Shown: positions 39,401 to 53,923 of the stretch, piece by piece
Numbering within the stretch: position 1 is the stretch's first letter
How the letters are laid out: each line of letters opens with the position of its first letter
Source of the DNA: Camarhynchus parvulus
Lineage: Eukaryota > Chordata > Aves > Passeriformes > Thraupidae
NCBI RefSeq assembly: GCF_901933205.1
Contig: NC_044572.1
Span: forward strand, 28,792,501 to 28,856,500
DNA: 64,000 bases
Direction of reading: 5' to 3'
Program-made: the position numbers and the translations under genes
The notes under the pieces: model-generated
Database searches by the model: none
What the model was told of the DNA's origin: nothing
Seen by the model: the letters and a program-made list of their open reading frames with translations, nothing else

Positions 39401-41375
39401 ACTTTGCTTCTTTGGTTACTTTTGAAAATGAGATCTCTGTAAAACACCAAAGTAAGCATAAAGTTCAGGTTTCTGATTTATATAAACAAATACTTTATAT
39501 AAAGAAGCATGCCATCCTTATTTACACTGCACCAGATCTGTTACTTTGTAATAGATACACAGAGGAACATGCCCAGAAATTCCCTGATGAAGGCATCTGA
39601 AACCCCTTTCAAAAGAACAATAACCTTCTGCATCAGTACAGCTTCATATTATCTCATGTCTGATTTACAAAAAGAACAAAAGTTCCTATGAACTTCATTA
39701 AATGTCTGTTATCTAATAATTCCAATCTTTTCATAGCACAGCCAATGTTCTTAGACTTTTAGTAGTTGTTAGGCAAATTTTATAGATATAAACAGCAATT
39801 CTAAAATACCCCACATGTATATTGAATCTACCTCCCATCCTTCTAGCTTTGCAACGCCACTTCACAGGGGGATCTGGGTTTGGGACTGGCCTGGTTTGGT
39901 TTTGTTTGAATATGAATGATGTAAGGCAGCATTTCTTTTTCATATTTAGAATGGCTTTAGTCATGCAGATGATATGCCTGTCAAAATAGGTCCACACTGG
40001 GATACTAGCAATTAAAAAAAAAAAAGACATGCAAAACATAATAAAAAATTTCAAACAACTTGATATGAAATCCCAGTAATTGCAACATCAACATGAAGAC
40101 ACATCTTCCTTTCCCTTGCTAAAGAACCTTTTATGCCCTTGACACCTTCCAGACACGAGAGCCTCTAATTTATCCTTGATACCACTGTGCTTCTTTCTTC
40201 TGAGCACCACTTCACATCTCTCTAACTGGATGCTGCTCCCTCCCCACAATTGTTTGTTTGTTCCTCTTGGGCTCTGGAATTCCCTAGGGCCTGAGTTTAT
40301 GCCCTCAAAGATTCCTTGCTCTACCCATTCCAAAGTAACAGCACACCAGCTCACGCACAGCTGTCCTGGCTCCTTTCACCCTTCAGGAGGAGTGTGACCT
40401 TCTTGAATATTCCTCCTCCTCTTCTTTCATTCTTGTGATTCAAGAGGACCCATCAGCAGATGCAGTGCTCCTTCTCTGATGAGCGAGGCGTGATCAGTAC
40501 GTTTCCACTCAGGTCAACAGGCTTTTGAAAAACCCGATAGCATTTCCAGAGTATCTCCTAAACACACAACCATTTATCACTGTGTTTTAACCCATCAAGA
40601 AAGTGGTTCTAAACATCTCTCTCTCACACACACAAAAGTGGGGGGAAAAAAATGACAGAATATATTTGACTGTGCCTGGTTGTTCATGCAAACTTTTACT
40701 TCTGCTTTGCTCTGGCAGTCAATCTGTTCTCTTCTCTCACAACCATCCTTAGCAGTAGCACTTTGGGCGTCTAAAGAGGCAATCCTCAGAGTGCAATGTA
40801 TACAAATAATACAGTCCAATCCTTCATTTGAAAAGAAAAGACTCATTCAACTCTAAGCATCTTTGCCTAAGAGCTGCTCACTTTTATACACTGCTAAATT
40901 TTAGCCACAGCACTCGGTAAATAGGAAAGGAGAATGACTCTTCACATATCACTAATTGTTGTAATCATCCCAAGTAGAAAAGTAAATATTTTGTAATGGA
41001 AATACAGCCAATCTACACTGAAAGAAAATGTAAATCAATGTGACAGTGTCTTATGAGACAATCTGGGCAGTGACTGTCCACTGGTAAAAGGATACCAGCA
41101 AACTCACTATCCCCTATATCAAGTCTGTACTAACCAAAGTAGATGTAGAAATTTTAAAATGACACAATTAAGTCAAACACATGAAAGCATTCTCAGGTTT
41201 TACTGGAATTCCATTTCAGAAGAGTGTGGGGGCGGGAGGGAAGCTCTCACCTACTCTGCAAGGCAATAATTATTCAGGAAAAAAATATTGTAATGCTTTA
41301 TTTTTTTCCCCTTCATTTCCTAAACATGCCAGCTTCCTCCAGTCCTGGGACACAAACACACACTCACAGCAAAAT

Positions 41376-41503
41376 AAACTAACCTCACCAAAACAAAAAA
41401 ACAATGGCAGAAACAAAAGCAAAAAACCAAACACATACATTAAAAAAACAAACAAAAAACTCCAAAAAAACTCACGAAACAAAAACCACCAAAAAACCTC
41501 ATA
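41376..41503. repeat. A/C-rich low-complexity tract (AAAC/AAAAAC)
   Basis: About 130 bp of A-runs separated by single C or CC, with few G or T. The lysine/asparagine-rich open frame across it results from the composition. Confidence 0.85.
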
Positions 41504-42592
41504 AAATAGCTGACATGTAGAGCAGAAATTCAGCTTCTCTCAGCTGTAGTTGCCTCCACCAGTCACCAAATGGTGATAAGGCACTGCAAGTGAAGTGAGC
41601 CGAAGCAGGTCCCACTTTCACAGTTCCTAATCCCCCAAGTGCATTATCAACATCCAGTGGAAAAGAAAAGCAGAAACAGCTCAAGGACACAGAAATGGAG
41701 GAGGCAGCAGCAGAGATGTAAAAACCAGGGCTGCAGGGGCAGTCAGAGGATGTAAGATGGAGCATAAGACAGACAGTTGCAACTTTCTTCAGCTGCTCTT
41801 CTGGTGGTATGTTTGAGGAAATGTCACAAGTATTTCTAACAAAATATTATAAAAAGAATGGACAATAAGGGAAGTTGAATAAGCTCAACTCTGAGCTGAG
41901 CTCATCTGATGCACATTTCACTGACTCTTTGATTCTATGGTATAGGAAAAGTCTTACACATAGAGATTGGGATTTTTATTTTAAAGACCTAGTTCTATGT
42001 ATGACTGAATACGTATTTTAATGCAGCATGAGAACTATATAATTGTTACTAAAGAATTCTCTAGAATATACTATTATATTGGTACATTTTCATATTTCTA
42101 AGACTGTTACCACCATAGCATCTACATAACAGAAAAAAAAACCCTATCATATAATGCACAGCTAATTAGCAATGTAGAGCAGTATACAGAAACAACAGTG
42201 GTCTAGAACAGAGGGCTGTATCTGAGACTGATAACCCAAATTTTAGTTCTCTAAAAATTAATGTATCTATTTTACAAATTTCTAGAAAACAGAATTATAA
42301 GCAGTTTCAATATAGCAAGGTCAAGACAAACAGAAGAATAATTAAAAAGTTCTAGCTCCAGAGGTAGGTAATCTAACTCCTTCAAAGTATGAGCATGTTA
42401 GTAGCTATCTGCATATGCCTTCAATGCATCTGCTACAAGGGAAGTGACACAAATACAGCTTAGAGAAAACACACAGAAAATAAATAACAACACCAGAGGT
42501 CACACCTCAATAGTAAGAATTATGGTGCACTGATTTTAAACTATACATCATTTTTTCATCAAAAATTGTTCATATCTCAGTATATTTAGAAT

Positions 42593-42634
42593 AAGTAAAT
42601 ATACTTAAGTAAATATACTTAATATAAGTAAATA
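42593..42634. repeat. 14-bp AT-rich tandem repeat, about 2.5 copies
   Basis: AAGTAAATATACTT is repeated twice without mismatch, followed by a partial third copy (AAGTAAATAT) after a short interruption. Confidence 0.9.
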
Positions 42635-45063
42635 TTCAAAAGGAGTAGGAACAGGCATCTGACAGCATCAGCCTTCCTCATTTACCAATACCTTGCTTCA
42701 TCATGTTTATCCTCTTAAGTTCAGATCTAATACAGACTAATACAGTCATCTGACAGCATTCAGTATTCATTAATTTTACTAGTCCAGAAACTTTTCAATA
42801 GTTTTTACTAAAGACATATTTTCCTGAGCTAAAATTGCCTTGATTTCTTTGTAATGTAAATTCTTTTACTGTACACCTAACAAGGGGCACAGGTCTATCT
42901 CATTACTTCAGACTATGAAATACCAGACAATATTTCTCTTAGATTTATATAACACGTCACAGAACTGTAACTTTTACTAAAATGATTTAAGAAATGATGT
43001 CATTCCAAGCTACATACTTTATAAGCATTATTATTTACAAGCATTATAAATAATGATGAGTCGTTCATACAGAATAATTTATGTGAAATATATTGTTTTC
43101 AATTAAGTGTGATCATCAAATTCACAGAAGTACAATCCTTGGAAACAGCCTCCCAGTGTGAACAGTCACACTTAAAAATTAAGATGTAATGTTGTTTACA
43201 CCTTCTTCGGTATTTAAAATATGAGACCTTAAAAATTATGACAGTAACAGTTTTGCTTAAGTATCTTCACAGATGAGCACAGAAAGCAGACAGACTCAGT
43301 ATCAGATTTTATTCTAAACTAAAATTATCTGAGGATTTGGTCCTCTCTTCTTGTAACATTATTTTTTTAATGACCTAGTCTTATATTATAAATCTTAGGT
43401 TATGTTTTATACTCCATAGAGAAATTCTGTGGCTTCTGGTAAGGGTGTGCAAAATTGAGGCTCAGTGAACCCCAATCTGTATGAGGCATCTAATGTCATG
43501 TTTCCTCAGGCTGTAAATGACCAGGAACAATGGTCCATGTGACCAATGCCAACTCCACATTCCCGCTGCTATATAAAAAGAGGATGACCATGGTGATGTT
43601 GATTTTTGTAAAAATAATCACAGAAATATTGCAATATAATGCCAAATATTTAGTAGTAATCCATACACACATAGCCCCCATTACAGAGCTGATTTCTGTT
43701 GGGCATATGAGGGAAATAAAAACATTTTTCTTGTACTGGACTTCATTCAGATCTAATGTGACCCTAGCCAGGGTTAATCACTTGGGTCAGAACTGTTTCT
43801 CCAGCTACCACTTCAAAGTGCAATTCCTGTAAGTAACTAAGCTGTCAGATGGATTCTGACAGCTACAAATTTAATCATGTTCACAACTGCAATGAGTATT
43901 TGCTGCCATATTCAGCATGTAGTCAATAGAAATTTATATAGAAGGCATGCACACTTATAGAAACACACCCATGTTCTAAATTAATGAAGTCCAAGTATTT
44001 ATGGACTAGGCAGCAGAATATTTTGTATTATGTTAAGATTAGAAGATTGGAAAACACAGAAAAGCAAAAAAAAGTAAACTTTCAAAAATATTTTAAAAAT
44101 ATTTTTGTTTTTAATAATTCTTTATATGAGTAAATTTATGCAAGAGGTGTGACACATTATATTGTATTTTTTAAAAATATAAGTTCAATATGTATTATTC
44201 ACAATGAAAACCAGCCTTTTTCCAATGGATTAGTAAGTCATAATTCTAGTTGTTATTATATCCATACCAATAAAATATTTACACAGGCACCAAAATGTTT
44301 TTAAGGACAGGTACAGGAAAATATTTACAGAGTTGAGACGGAATTTAGGTATGATATAGGTACTAAATCCTCTAATAGTCTGATTGTCCTTTCTCTTGCT
44401 TGCTAATGCTATCCTTCACTTCCCACTGGAATAGATTATATACCTCAGCATTGATAAATCTAAAGTAATATGTATTAAAAAAGTCATAGCAATACACTTA
44501 AAGTGATGACCAGGGAGCTCATCACTGATGAACTGCCACTCAGAAACATAATAAAAATTTGAATTCTAATCAGAAAAGATCAGCTCAGTGCCTGACAGCA
44601 TTCAAAAATAAAAGTATTCAGAATAAAACAATGTATTTCATTGTAAAGATCCCTGATATGCTTGCATTCTGAATAACATGCAGAGATTTTTTTGATTTTC
44701 AAACTGATTACAGCAGAACTGGAAAAAGATGACAAAAAAGAGCGAACATAAAAAATAAGAGCACACTAGAATTCTTCCATCTTCAAAATGAAACAGGCCT
44801 ATCTCAGATAGCTGTAAAATAATAAATGTGTACAGAGTGTTGAAACCTGAAGGAACACTCTGGACATCCTCAGTCTATTCTTCTGTTCTTTTTGTGATAA
44901 TCACTGGGGACACCATACATAGTCCAGACAGACTTTCATCCAGCAAAGCTATCCTTATGCTTTTAAGAAGGATGAAGAACGATCCCTTTCACCTGCCCCA
45001 CTAATAGTACCTTGATAAGGATATATATAAACCACAGTGAACTTTCAGTACTGAAAGTGTGCT

Positions 45064-45135
45064 GAAAAAAACCCAACAAAAACCCCGAGCAAATAACACC
45101 CCCTCCCCCCCACCCAAACAAATTAACAAAACCAG
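45064..45135. repeat. A/C-rich low-complexity tract with a C-run
   Basis: AAAAAAACCCAACAAAAACC followed by a C-rich ACCCCCTCCCCCCCACCC stretch, then A-rich again. Confidence 0.85.
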
Positions 45136-48100
45136 ACAAACTGATGAAGAGAAATTCTTTTTCTCTGCAAAAAATAACTAAATGCTACAATGTTTACCAC
45201 ACTATGTAATGTGGGTGTTCACTTGCCACATACACAACACATACTTCCCACAAAAACAGAGAAGCGGCATACAAACAAAGTATTTTACTGGCAACATATA
45301 GTTTTCAAAAAATATCTAAATAATAACCAATGAAAATATTCCTTTTAGTTGTAATTGTGCTTGCCATCATTTATAGAATCCAACTTCAACTATATTGAGG
45401 AATGTAATTGCATAATCAACTCTTCAGAAGAATCCATCTACAATACACAATATTCCTCTCCATGATAAACTTAATGATCATGCGTAAGGTCTTCATCATG
45501 CTATTTACAACCATTTTAAGGTCTTTAATAGTATTATGAGGCTTTTAAATTATTACGACAGAATGGTTATGCAGTCATGAACTACCCTTCCCTCCTGTTC
45601 TTCCATTCTCTTAGGCTATCTTTAAAAAAGATTCAGTGGAGTATGTGTTAAATCTGAAGAATCAATGACAACATCATTGAAGGCAAGGTAAGACTCAGTA
45701 TTATCTTCTTTTCTTCAACACCCACAGGTTGAAAATCATTACCACAGCCATTCTGCCTTCAAATGCTTGATTTTTTAACAGTTTAAAATCTCTCCGAACT
45801 TTGTGCTTTGCACGAGGAACTTTCCTTTAAACAGCCACACTATTTCTTGCAAATCCCTAAAACATTTAAATGGCTGTAGAAGACACTGGTTTAAGGTGTT
45901 TGAGACATTCAGGTTATATAAAGAAAGTAAACACACAAGGTTAAATGCATCTCTGTACACTGTCCACATGTCCTTCATACATAGAGCTGGATGAAAATAA
46001 ATTTTGATATTAACATGCAATAATTATCTACACATGTGAGTAATGTTCATTTGTTATTATGAAGCATAGTTATGAACATACACGTTGATATGAAAAGCAC
46101 AAGGTTCAGAAACAAGATCTCATACTGGAATATGGGCATCAAGTTCCCTGAAGAGGAACAGCATTTCATTCCTTCATGGGTTAATAATTTGCTCTCAGCT
46201 TAAAAGAGTTGGCACCTGCTCTGTCAAATACATATTTGCATTTCCAAAGAATGAGAGCAGCAAACAAGACCAGGGGAGGAGTAATGAAACTTTTCCTGAA
46301 TAAATTTTAAAACTCTATATGGGGAAGGGATGAAGCATTTGAATCTGAATGAAAACTGCAGAACGCGACAAGAAATATGTACAAGAATTGGAAAACCTTT
46401 CCTGCTTGTGATGCTCTCCAGTGAAAATTGGCCAAGAATGTAAATAATGCAAGACAAACTGGAGCTTGACCGAATAGCAAACCCAAAGAGTTGTAACCTG
46501 TCAGGATACACAGATTTTGATCTGATTTTAGTACAAATAAACAAAGCTGTAATGTCTAAGTTCTACAACTGCTGTCATTAAGTCCATGTTTCACAGTAGT
46601 TTATTTTAGATTTAGCAAATAATGCTTTTATTTAATTTTACTTTAAGATGGTAGATGAATTATCAACAAATTACAGCTCTCAAGGTTTCTAGATGATGAA
46701 AGCATTCTTCCACCCCCATAGGAATCGTTATCCTTTTAGTCAGGGTCCTGGACTAATCATGCAGAACTCACTGTCTCCATATATCATCACATTAGGGTAC
46801 TGAAAGGGTCATCTCTTCCTTTAGATGGACAGCACTTTGAGTCACAAATGTAAGATCCAACATGAAAAAGCTTCATGAAGCGACAAGTTATCAGGCATGT
46901 GCCCTGAACTAAGGTCAGAGGCAGTAAGGCCTAAACCCTGTAGGAGTGCTCTTAAAAGTATACAATTTTTTTCTATAGCTCACATATTCTTATTAGTTTC
47001 CTTTGCAGTTACCTGCCTGTTAAACTCCACTGAAATACGACTGAATATGTTCCAGAAAACCATAAGATTCTACAAATTCATCTGTCATTGACAGATGACC
47101 TACCCTGACTTCAACAGCTCAGCAGATCGAAATAAGAACAGACAAAAATTCTTAGAAGAGACTTGTTCAAGTTCTTGTTCACTGAATAGGCAACTAGATA
47201 TAAGTACTGGAGCTTCATCAAGACTCTTTTTCTCAATGCCAAAAGAGATATGTAAAAATCACCACCCTGGTGTACTGTGCAATACAGGATAGAAAAATAT
47301 ACTGAACACTCATACAAGCTGGTTTTGTAGTTTCTGGGTGAATATTTATAGGAAAAAGTCTGAGAACATAAAGCTTTTCTACGAGGAACTATTTTGAATT
47401 TACAAAAGCAAAACATTTCATAACTGAACATGATATTTTACAATGTGAGGAAAAGAAAATAACCACTTGGCATTTTAAATTTAAAGAGGAAGTAAAAGAA
47501 CACTCTTATCAGAGTACTATACTGTTTTTAACAACATCTAATATTCAAAGCTGGGAGTTTTCCCAGGATTCCTCCAGTCATTCTACTTCTAAGAAATAAG
47601 TTGTTTCAACAGCACTAAGCCTAACAAAGGGCAGTGCAAATTTTTATATCTCTGTTATATGAGATCATCTATTGCTTAGAAGGTTTGAATTCTTTGACAT
47701 AGAAGCTGTCAGGCTGTTTAAACCCAAACATTTTCATTGGTGCTTTTAAAGTAAAAACAGACAAAATGACCCACTGTACTTCCTGAGCAGAAGCAGCTGC
47801 AGTACTACACAATTTTAAATTTACAACAGCATATGAAGACAAACGTTTTCACAGATCCAGTAGTTTTTCAATGTGTATGATATGTAGAACAAAGTAAACC
47901 TAAATGCATAAGGCTTCAGATTTTCAAAGTAAATCCAGGATTTCTAGAAAAGTCTGTAATTTTATTTTTCATTAAAAAGCATTGCTGGAATATTTTATAT
48001 TAAAAACGAATTAAGACAGACTTTTTGGTATAAACATGCCATTGTTATGTTTTTGGGACATGAAGAAAAATATAAATGCTCCAGACTACTTGTTTATTTA

Positions 48101-51100
48101 GATATGTTTAAAAATAGGTCCTTTGATATTTAACTTCTGGTACATGGCCCATTCTAATGAACTACTGTTTTAAGGCTATTTTACTCTGTGTTTATATTCA
48201 GTAATGCATTGAGAAGACTTGACACTGTCTTAGGAGTTCAATTCTTCCTTACCTTCCTAGCTGAGAAAATATCCAAGGGTATAATTTATCTCACACAAAG
48301 ACGGATGTCTCAAAATTGTATTTTAAACTGTGAACAAGCCACACCAGCCAGGCACCCTTTATAATGAATTGAGAGACCTGGATACATTCAGAATGTGCTT
48401 CAACTGACCTATAAAGGATGCTCATCTTAAAATTAAAATTTCCCCCAGCAGGTGCTTTTGACTTTCCATTAGTAATAACAGGAGAGACAGAAGGTAGCCA
48501 GATGGTATTCAGCTATTGAACAGAAGATAGAATAGACACACTAATATATATTTTTAACATTTTAAAAACTTTATTTCTAAATTATGACCAAGCTATCAAA
48601 ATCCAAAGAAATCAGCAAAGTAGAGATATTGAGTAAAATATTCTAGGGGTGTACAAAAGCAGTAATGTGGTTATAGAAAGGAGATTAAATCAATTTCACA
48701 TCTATAAACCTAAACCTTTTCAATGAATTTTAAATTTTAGAAAAAGGTTTTCATTGATGACTAAATAGAAAAAAATAATTGAAAAAAATTTTAAAAGGTA
48801 AGAATTCTATTTCCCTTTGCTTGCTTAATTCATTCCTGCTTGTAATCACGAATCTTTCAGTTTTCACCTACTTCAGTATCAGTTTTTTTGGCTATAAATG
48901 TTATCTCTTTTTTTTTCTTTATTCTCATTTTTCTTTCTTCCTTTCTTAAAACCTATTTCTGGCATAATATTGTCTCCCATTCACTTGATTAATTCATAAA
49001 TTCATGCAGGAAACAGGACAAAATCCACAATTAAAGAGGCAAAAGCAGCAACAGACCCTTGAGTCTAGGGACACAGTGGTTTATATTCTTATGTCTAGGC
49101 CATAGGCTCTAGATTTAGAAGAAAACACTATTTTTCCTTTCAGAAGACAAGACAGCAAAATTTGCTAATTTCACACCACCTAAGATTTTCTCCTAGGTTG
49201 ATACAGCTGCCTTACTATTCGCCATTCCTCTAATTCACTTAAAGTTAGCTTTTCAGTTCTCTAAGACCACAAACATACAATTATGTCACTGCATGGAAAA
49301 GCCACATACACTTCAAGAGCATCCAGGATTGATTTCAGGTAATTTCCAAACTCAAACCAGTGTATAAATCAAAAGTGTCCACCTGGGGAAAATTTAGACC
49401 AAAGAGAATGAATCTGACTCATTGCTTTTTCTTTACACAATATGTTCTAAAGGACAAAGGAGAAAAGAAATTTCTATTAACTGTGTGAGTTTTCCCCATT
49501 GCCCAACTAAACCACCAACACATGGGAATGCTTCAAAATAACCACAAGGCAACCCAAAAGGCAAGCAAAGCACCATATCACAGCAGAAAGCTCACAGATT
49601 TGGATGCACCAACATAAACTTTTGTGAAAATTTTCATCACATCTCTTGAGATTGTTACTACTGCAAGGACTAGAGAGTGAGCTTCCTATTACAGCTACTG
49701 AGCACTAGACATCTCACTGAATGTCTAATGAAGAAAAAAAGATAACAATTTCAAACCAAGTAATCAAAAAGCAGCTGAAAACCAACCTAAAGATAATTAA
49801 GTAATTCATGGCATTTGTATAGCTAACTATTTCTGCCACCATAAGAAAAGTCATTCCTAAAATCCTTAACAAAGAAGAAAGAAGTATCTAGAGTTCATTC
49901 TTGTCATGATTTACTACAGTAAACAACAAACATCTAAAAATAAAAAGCTAATCATTCCCCAGAATTGGAAGTCTAATTAGCAACACTGAACTGACAAACA
50001 TGTCTACAACTCTGCTTCTCTTTATTTACTTTTTAAAAAATTGTTTAGGGCAAAACAATAGTGCCAGAGTTGTACACTCACATTCCAAACATGTATTAAG
50101 GGGTAGGACAAGAAATAATTTAACAGCCTCCAAATACTTACATTTGTTAAGCTTTTAAACTTGTGGCAAACTAACTATATCCCTTCAGGGCTAAACTGCT
50201 GCAAACATTGTTCAGAAAAGTCTTATTTTCTTCAGAAACAATTAAAAAAGAAAATGTGTTCTACATTGCATAAAGCTGTTTTACAGGGTGTTTGGGGACA
50301 GCTACTCATCTCAATTCCAACTAAATAAATATTTATTTCTCAACTTCCTGAATTAGCCTAAATACTTTACCTGCGTAAGTTCATTTTTATCCATGGCAAG
50401 AGCATTATTAGTGTACTGAAAACTAGGTCAGGTTGACAAAATCAAGATATCAGTTTCAAAGCCCAAATCTTTATTTTTTTTCACTCTTTTAGGCAAGGTA
50501 TTAAAAATAACTACAAACATCAAACTCTTCTCAGTGGGACCCAGCACGTCACTTCTTCAGCTTTCCAGTACTGTCAATTTGCTGGTTTAGCTACAAAAGA
50601 AGTCTCTGAAGAGAAAATTATTAATAAAGTACTGTTATGAAAAACTGATACTATGGACAAGTAGTTGTCTTAAGTCTTCTATTACTGTTACTAATTATTT
50701 TGTAAGTGCTACAGGAAACAAAAAACTGACTGAAGAAACAGCTGAAGGTCAAGAGGGTCTTTACATGGAATTCTTGTCATAAAATGTTTGTTTCTAACCT
50801 TGTATACCAACTTCTATTGATTAACCTGGCTGTGGCATGCTATAATTCCTTCAGAGTAACACCTGGAACCTAATCTACACAAGTGTAAAAGAAATTGGGA
50901 ATTACATCCAGAGCAAGGTGTAGTCCATATTCTTAATATCTTTTTCACTTTAGACAGTAATGCAAAGCTCAGGTGGGAATCCCTGAAGCAGGCTGCAAAC
51001 TTTACTTGAAAGGAATAAGCTGTAGGGAGCTTTCAGGAGGCCAGTATGCTTTTCTTCCACAGCATTTCATGGTGTTGATGTCTCTCAGATTTGACTGGGA

Positions 51101-51426
51101 GGACTTTATCATAACTTAAAAATAAACATAAAAATCTTTCACAAGGAGCTTCTTCTTTCCATAGGTAGAATTCTGGCTGAAATCCTCTTGATTCAGCACA
51201 CCAAACCACAGAACAAGACCAACTGTTTCTGTAAGCCACTCTCTCCTAACTGTCACCACTCTTCCATAATTCCACATACAGATGGAAATGTTTCATCATC
51301 CACTTCTCATTGAGGCCTTAAAAAGACTTGTTAAAATTGTATGCAGAAGGCTTATGATCTAATAGAGGTCATAACAATTCAAAGAGAATGAAACATCATG
51401 TATTATCTATACTCAAGGAGCATCTG

Positions 51427-51539
51427 CACGATGCTCTTAGTCACACAGTTTAGTTTTAGTTAGTCCTGTGAGGAGCAGGGAGTTGGAATCAATGATCTTT
51501 ATAGATCACTTAAACCTTGAGATATTCCATGATTCTATG
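51427..51539 (+). mobile_element. CR1 LINE 3' end fragment
   Basis: TAGTCCTGTGAGGAGCAGGG, AGTTGGAATCAATGATC and ATATTCCATGATTCTATGC form a CR1 3' terminus of the subfamily with a CCTGTGAGGAGCAGGG block. Confidence 0.88.
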
Positions 51540-53030
51540 CTATATGCTGTTAGTTTTTATTACACTAAATATAATGCATGACTTTAAGCTATTACCATTC
51601 ATTCTATATGCGCCACTCACAAGAACTCAGTGCTGCTGACATGCACACACAAAACACAAGAAGCCCAGTCCAACTATTCAGCCAGGTGACTGAAGTTTTC
51701 CAGTATTAACCTATTACTACCTTTACTCCCAAATGGGCTATTTACACTCTGCTTTATCAAAATGTTGTTCTAACAGGTTTCCTACAACTCTCTTATCATT
51801 CTCTTCATTCCTGTTCCACTGATCTCATTCCACAGACAAAGGGTACCTAGACCCATCCTATAGCGACACCTGAATGACAGTTCCAGAGCAGAAACAGCGC
51901 AGAACCTCCTTATAAGTAAAAACCTAGTATCTAGTGCTCTTTAAAACAATTAACTTTATAACTTTCATACTGCATGAAGTCTTAAAAATATCGGTTCATT
52001 CATGCATTGCTACTGAATACTGTTCAAGACACCTATAGGTGTTTATAAAAGATTATTTCAGCTGGTACATAACCATTCATATATACTTCTTCCTTAAAAA
52101 GTATAAGAAAGGAGGTTTTTCCTAAACCTGCCTAAGAACAGCAACATCTGATGTTTGCAGGCCCCTAAATTAGATTAACAATTGTACACAAATATTTCAA
52201 ATTCACAGTGTAAAACATATCGCTCCACAACCATTTCAGACCATTGGATAATTGTTCCAGGTCTTCCCTGCCACGATAAACAACAAAGTCCTTCTACCTT
52301 GACGAATGAACAAGAGGCAAGAGAAGCCCCTGGAGGAAAGTGCTGCTTTGTGATGCCCCATGTTTCTTGATGCTTGTTTTCCTTCTGTACTAGATAGACA
52401 TTTCAGGCTCTGAGTAATACTGGATTACCACTTTGGAGAGAAACAAGGGACTTATTTCCTGTCATGTTATCCATAAAGCATAGCACAAGTCCAGTCATTT
52501 GGGAATGCATATTAGGTTCTTGCTATGGATTTTTTTTCCCGGACGCATAATGACTTTCTAAATATGTGCATCATACCATTCAAGTGCAAAGAAAAACTAT
52601 TACCTTGCTACATTAGGTCATTTAACCTAAACGGGAGTAGGAAATGTTGAGTAGGTTTTATAAAAACTTAAAAGACTACGTCTCCTGCTACAATTACTGG
52701 TTTTCCCCATCCTGTTGCACTGCCTTTTTTATTTTATGATAGGGTTTTATACGTTTTCCATTTTTTTTCTAACTTTATATCAACCAGACAAAACTGCTTT
52801 TGAAAATTAATAAAGTTCTACCGAAATCTGTAGAAAAACAGTCAAACAATGAAGAACTGAAGATCCTACAATCTGCTTGTTTACCAGAAAAATAATAACT
52901 ACAATATAGTAATCTGATGAGAAAACCTTTAATCCATCTCCAAAACAGGACACTCACAATGAAAAACGTAATTACATTCACCTCTGATAAATAAAACTGT
53001 TCTTGAAAACAATCAGAAAAACACTGGGCC

Positions 53031-53083
53031 ACAAACAAAACAAACAAAAAACACCAAAACAAAACAAACCCAAAACACAACAA
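53031..53083. repeat. (AAAC)n-type low-complexity tract near the CpG island
   Basis: Repeated AAAC and AAAAC units directly left of the GC-rich island; G and T are almost absent. Confidence 0.88.
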
Positions 53084-53457
53084 TGAGCTCGTAACATCAA
53101 CGCGTGAAGTTTAAGAAGAGCAACCTTTAAAGCCTAAGTTTGTATCTGCATCTTTTGTTTCCTGCCCTCGCTGTGTTCGCATCTACCCTGGATGCCTCAG
53201 CACTTCACCGCTGTGAACCCGGCTATCAGGGGCAGCATCAGGACACTGACTGAGGTTGAGCAAAGTGATACAGGTCGACGAGGCAAATTGGCAGTAACTA
53301 GAAACCAAAGCGACGCGTCGTGACAAATTCAACACACCGCGGTAAGCTACAACTTTCAGCTTAGCCCCTCCACTACGCCCAGACACCCAGCCGCGCATCG
53401 CGGCCCCCCAGTTCCGCGGCTCCCACCGCTCCAGCCGCCCAGCGACTCGCGAACTTA

Positions 53458-53459
53458 CT
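53458..53459 (-). other. Splice donor at the left side of the CpG island
   Basis: The minus strand reads GCACTGCA|GTAAGTTCG, a strong donor by its intron side. It could end a first exon lying entirely in the left half of the island, or a longer alternative form. No start site can be fixed from the sequence. Confidence 0.4.
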
Positions 53460-53589
53460 GCAGTGCGATGCGGGCGGAGGGAACGCTCGGCCCCGGGATG
53501 CGAGAGAGCCCGGCGCCCTGGGCAGCCGCGGGACCGGCCATCCAGCCGGGCCACCGCCAGCGACGGCGGCGACACCGCCGCCCTCAGCC

Positions 53590-53606
53590 CCCCGCCCCGC
53601 CCCGCC
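53590..53606 (-). promoter_or_regulatory. Tandem GC boxes
   Basis: Overlapping CCCCGCCCCGCC repeats on the plus strand, reading as GGGGCGGGG on the minus strand, match the Sp1/KLF binding consensus twice. They sit in the middle of the CpG island. Binding is inferred from the motif only. Confidence 0.5.
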
Positions 53607-53824
53607 GCCGGCTGCCGCAGCCCAGCGCGCCCGGCCCCGGCCCCGCGGGGTCACCGCCGCCCCCGGCCCCGCTTCTCGCCGCCCTCCGCGGCACAGCGCG
53701 GAGCCGGCAGCCGCCCTCCTCTCGGGAACGGGCAGGCGCCTCCGGGCGGCGCGGTTTTAAGCGGCGGTGCGCCAGCACATCTCCCACCCCCTTCCCGGCC
53801 GGGCGGCAGGGGGAGGGGAGAAGC

Positions 53825-53880
53825 GACACACGCTCACACACACATACATATACACACACACATACATACACACACAGAGA
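53825..53880. repeat. (CA)/(CATA) microsatellite inside the CpG island
   Basis: An imperfect dinucleotide/tetranucleotide tract of CACACA and CATACATA units, about 55 bp long, interrupts otherwise GC-rich sequence. It is AT-containing and CpG-poor, in sharp contrast with its surroundings. It would be expected to vary in length between individuals. Confidence 0.9.
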
Positions 53881-53923
53881 CACCCCCTCCGCAGCCCCTC
53901 CCGCCCCCGCGCAGCTGCCGTAC

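Larger units (their letters stand above)
23021..53300 (-). other. DGKB: DGKB 5' intron between CpG-island exon(s) and the first coding exon (inferred)
   Basis: This stretch separates the candidate promoter island from the coding exon on the same strand and is inferred to be intronic. It is AT-rich, with a solo LTR at 28.5-28.95 kb, CR1 fragments at 34.4, 35.66-36.43 and 51.4 kb, A/C-rich tracts at 41.4, 45.1 and 53.05 kb and short tandem repeats. Extra non-coding 5' exons could be present but would not be visible without transcripts. Locally GC-richer patches near 31.1-31.3, 37.1-37.3 and 38.84-39.08 kb carry no recognised feature. Confidence 0.6.

Noticed and set aside
41181..41504. 107-codon plus-strand frame rich in Lys, Asn and Thr
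   Set aside because: Its second half is a translation of the A/C-rich low-complexity tract.
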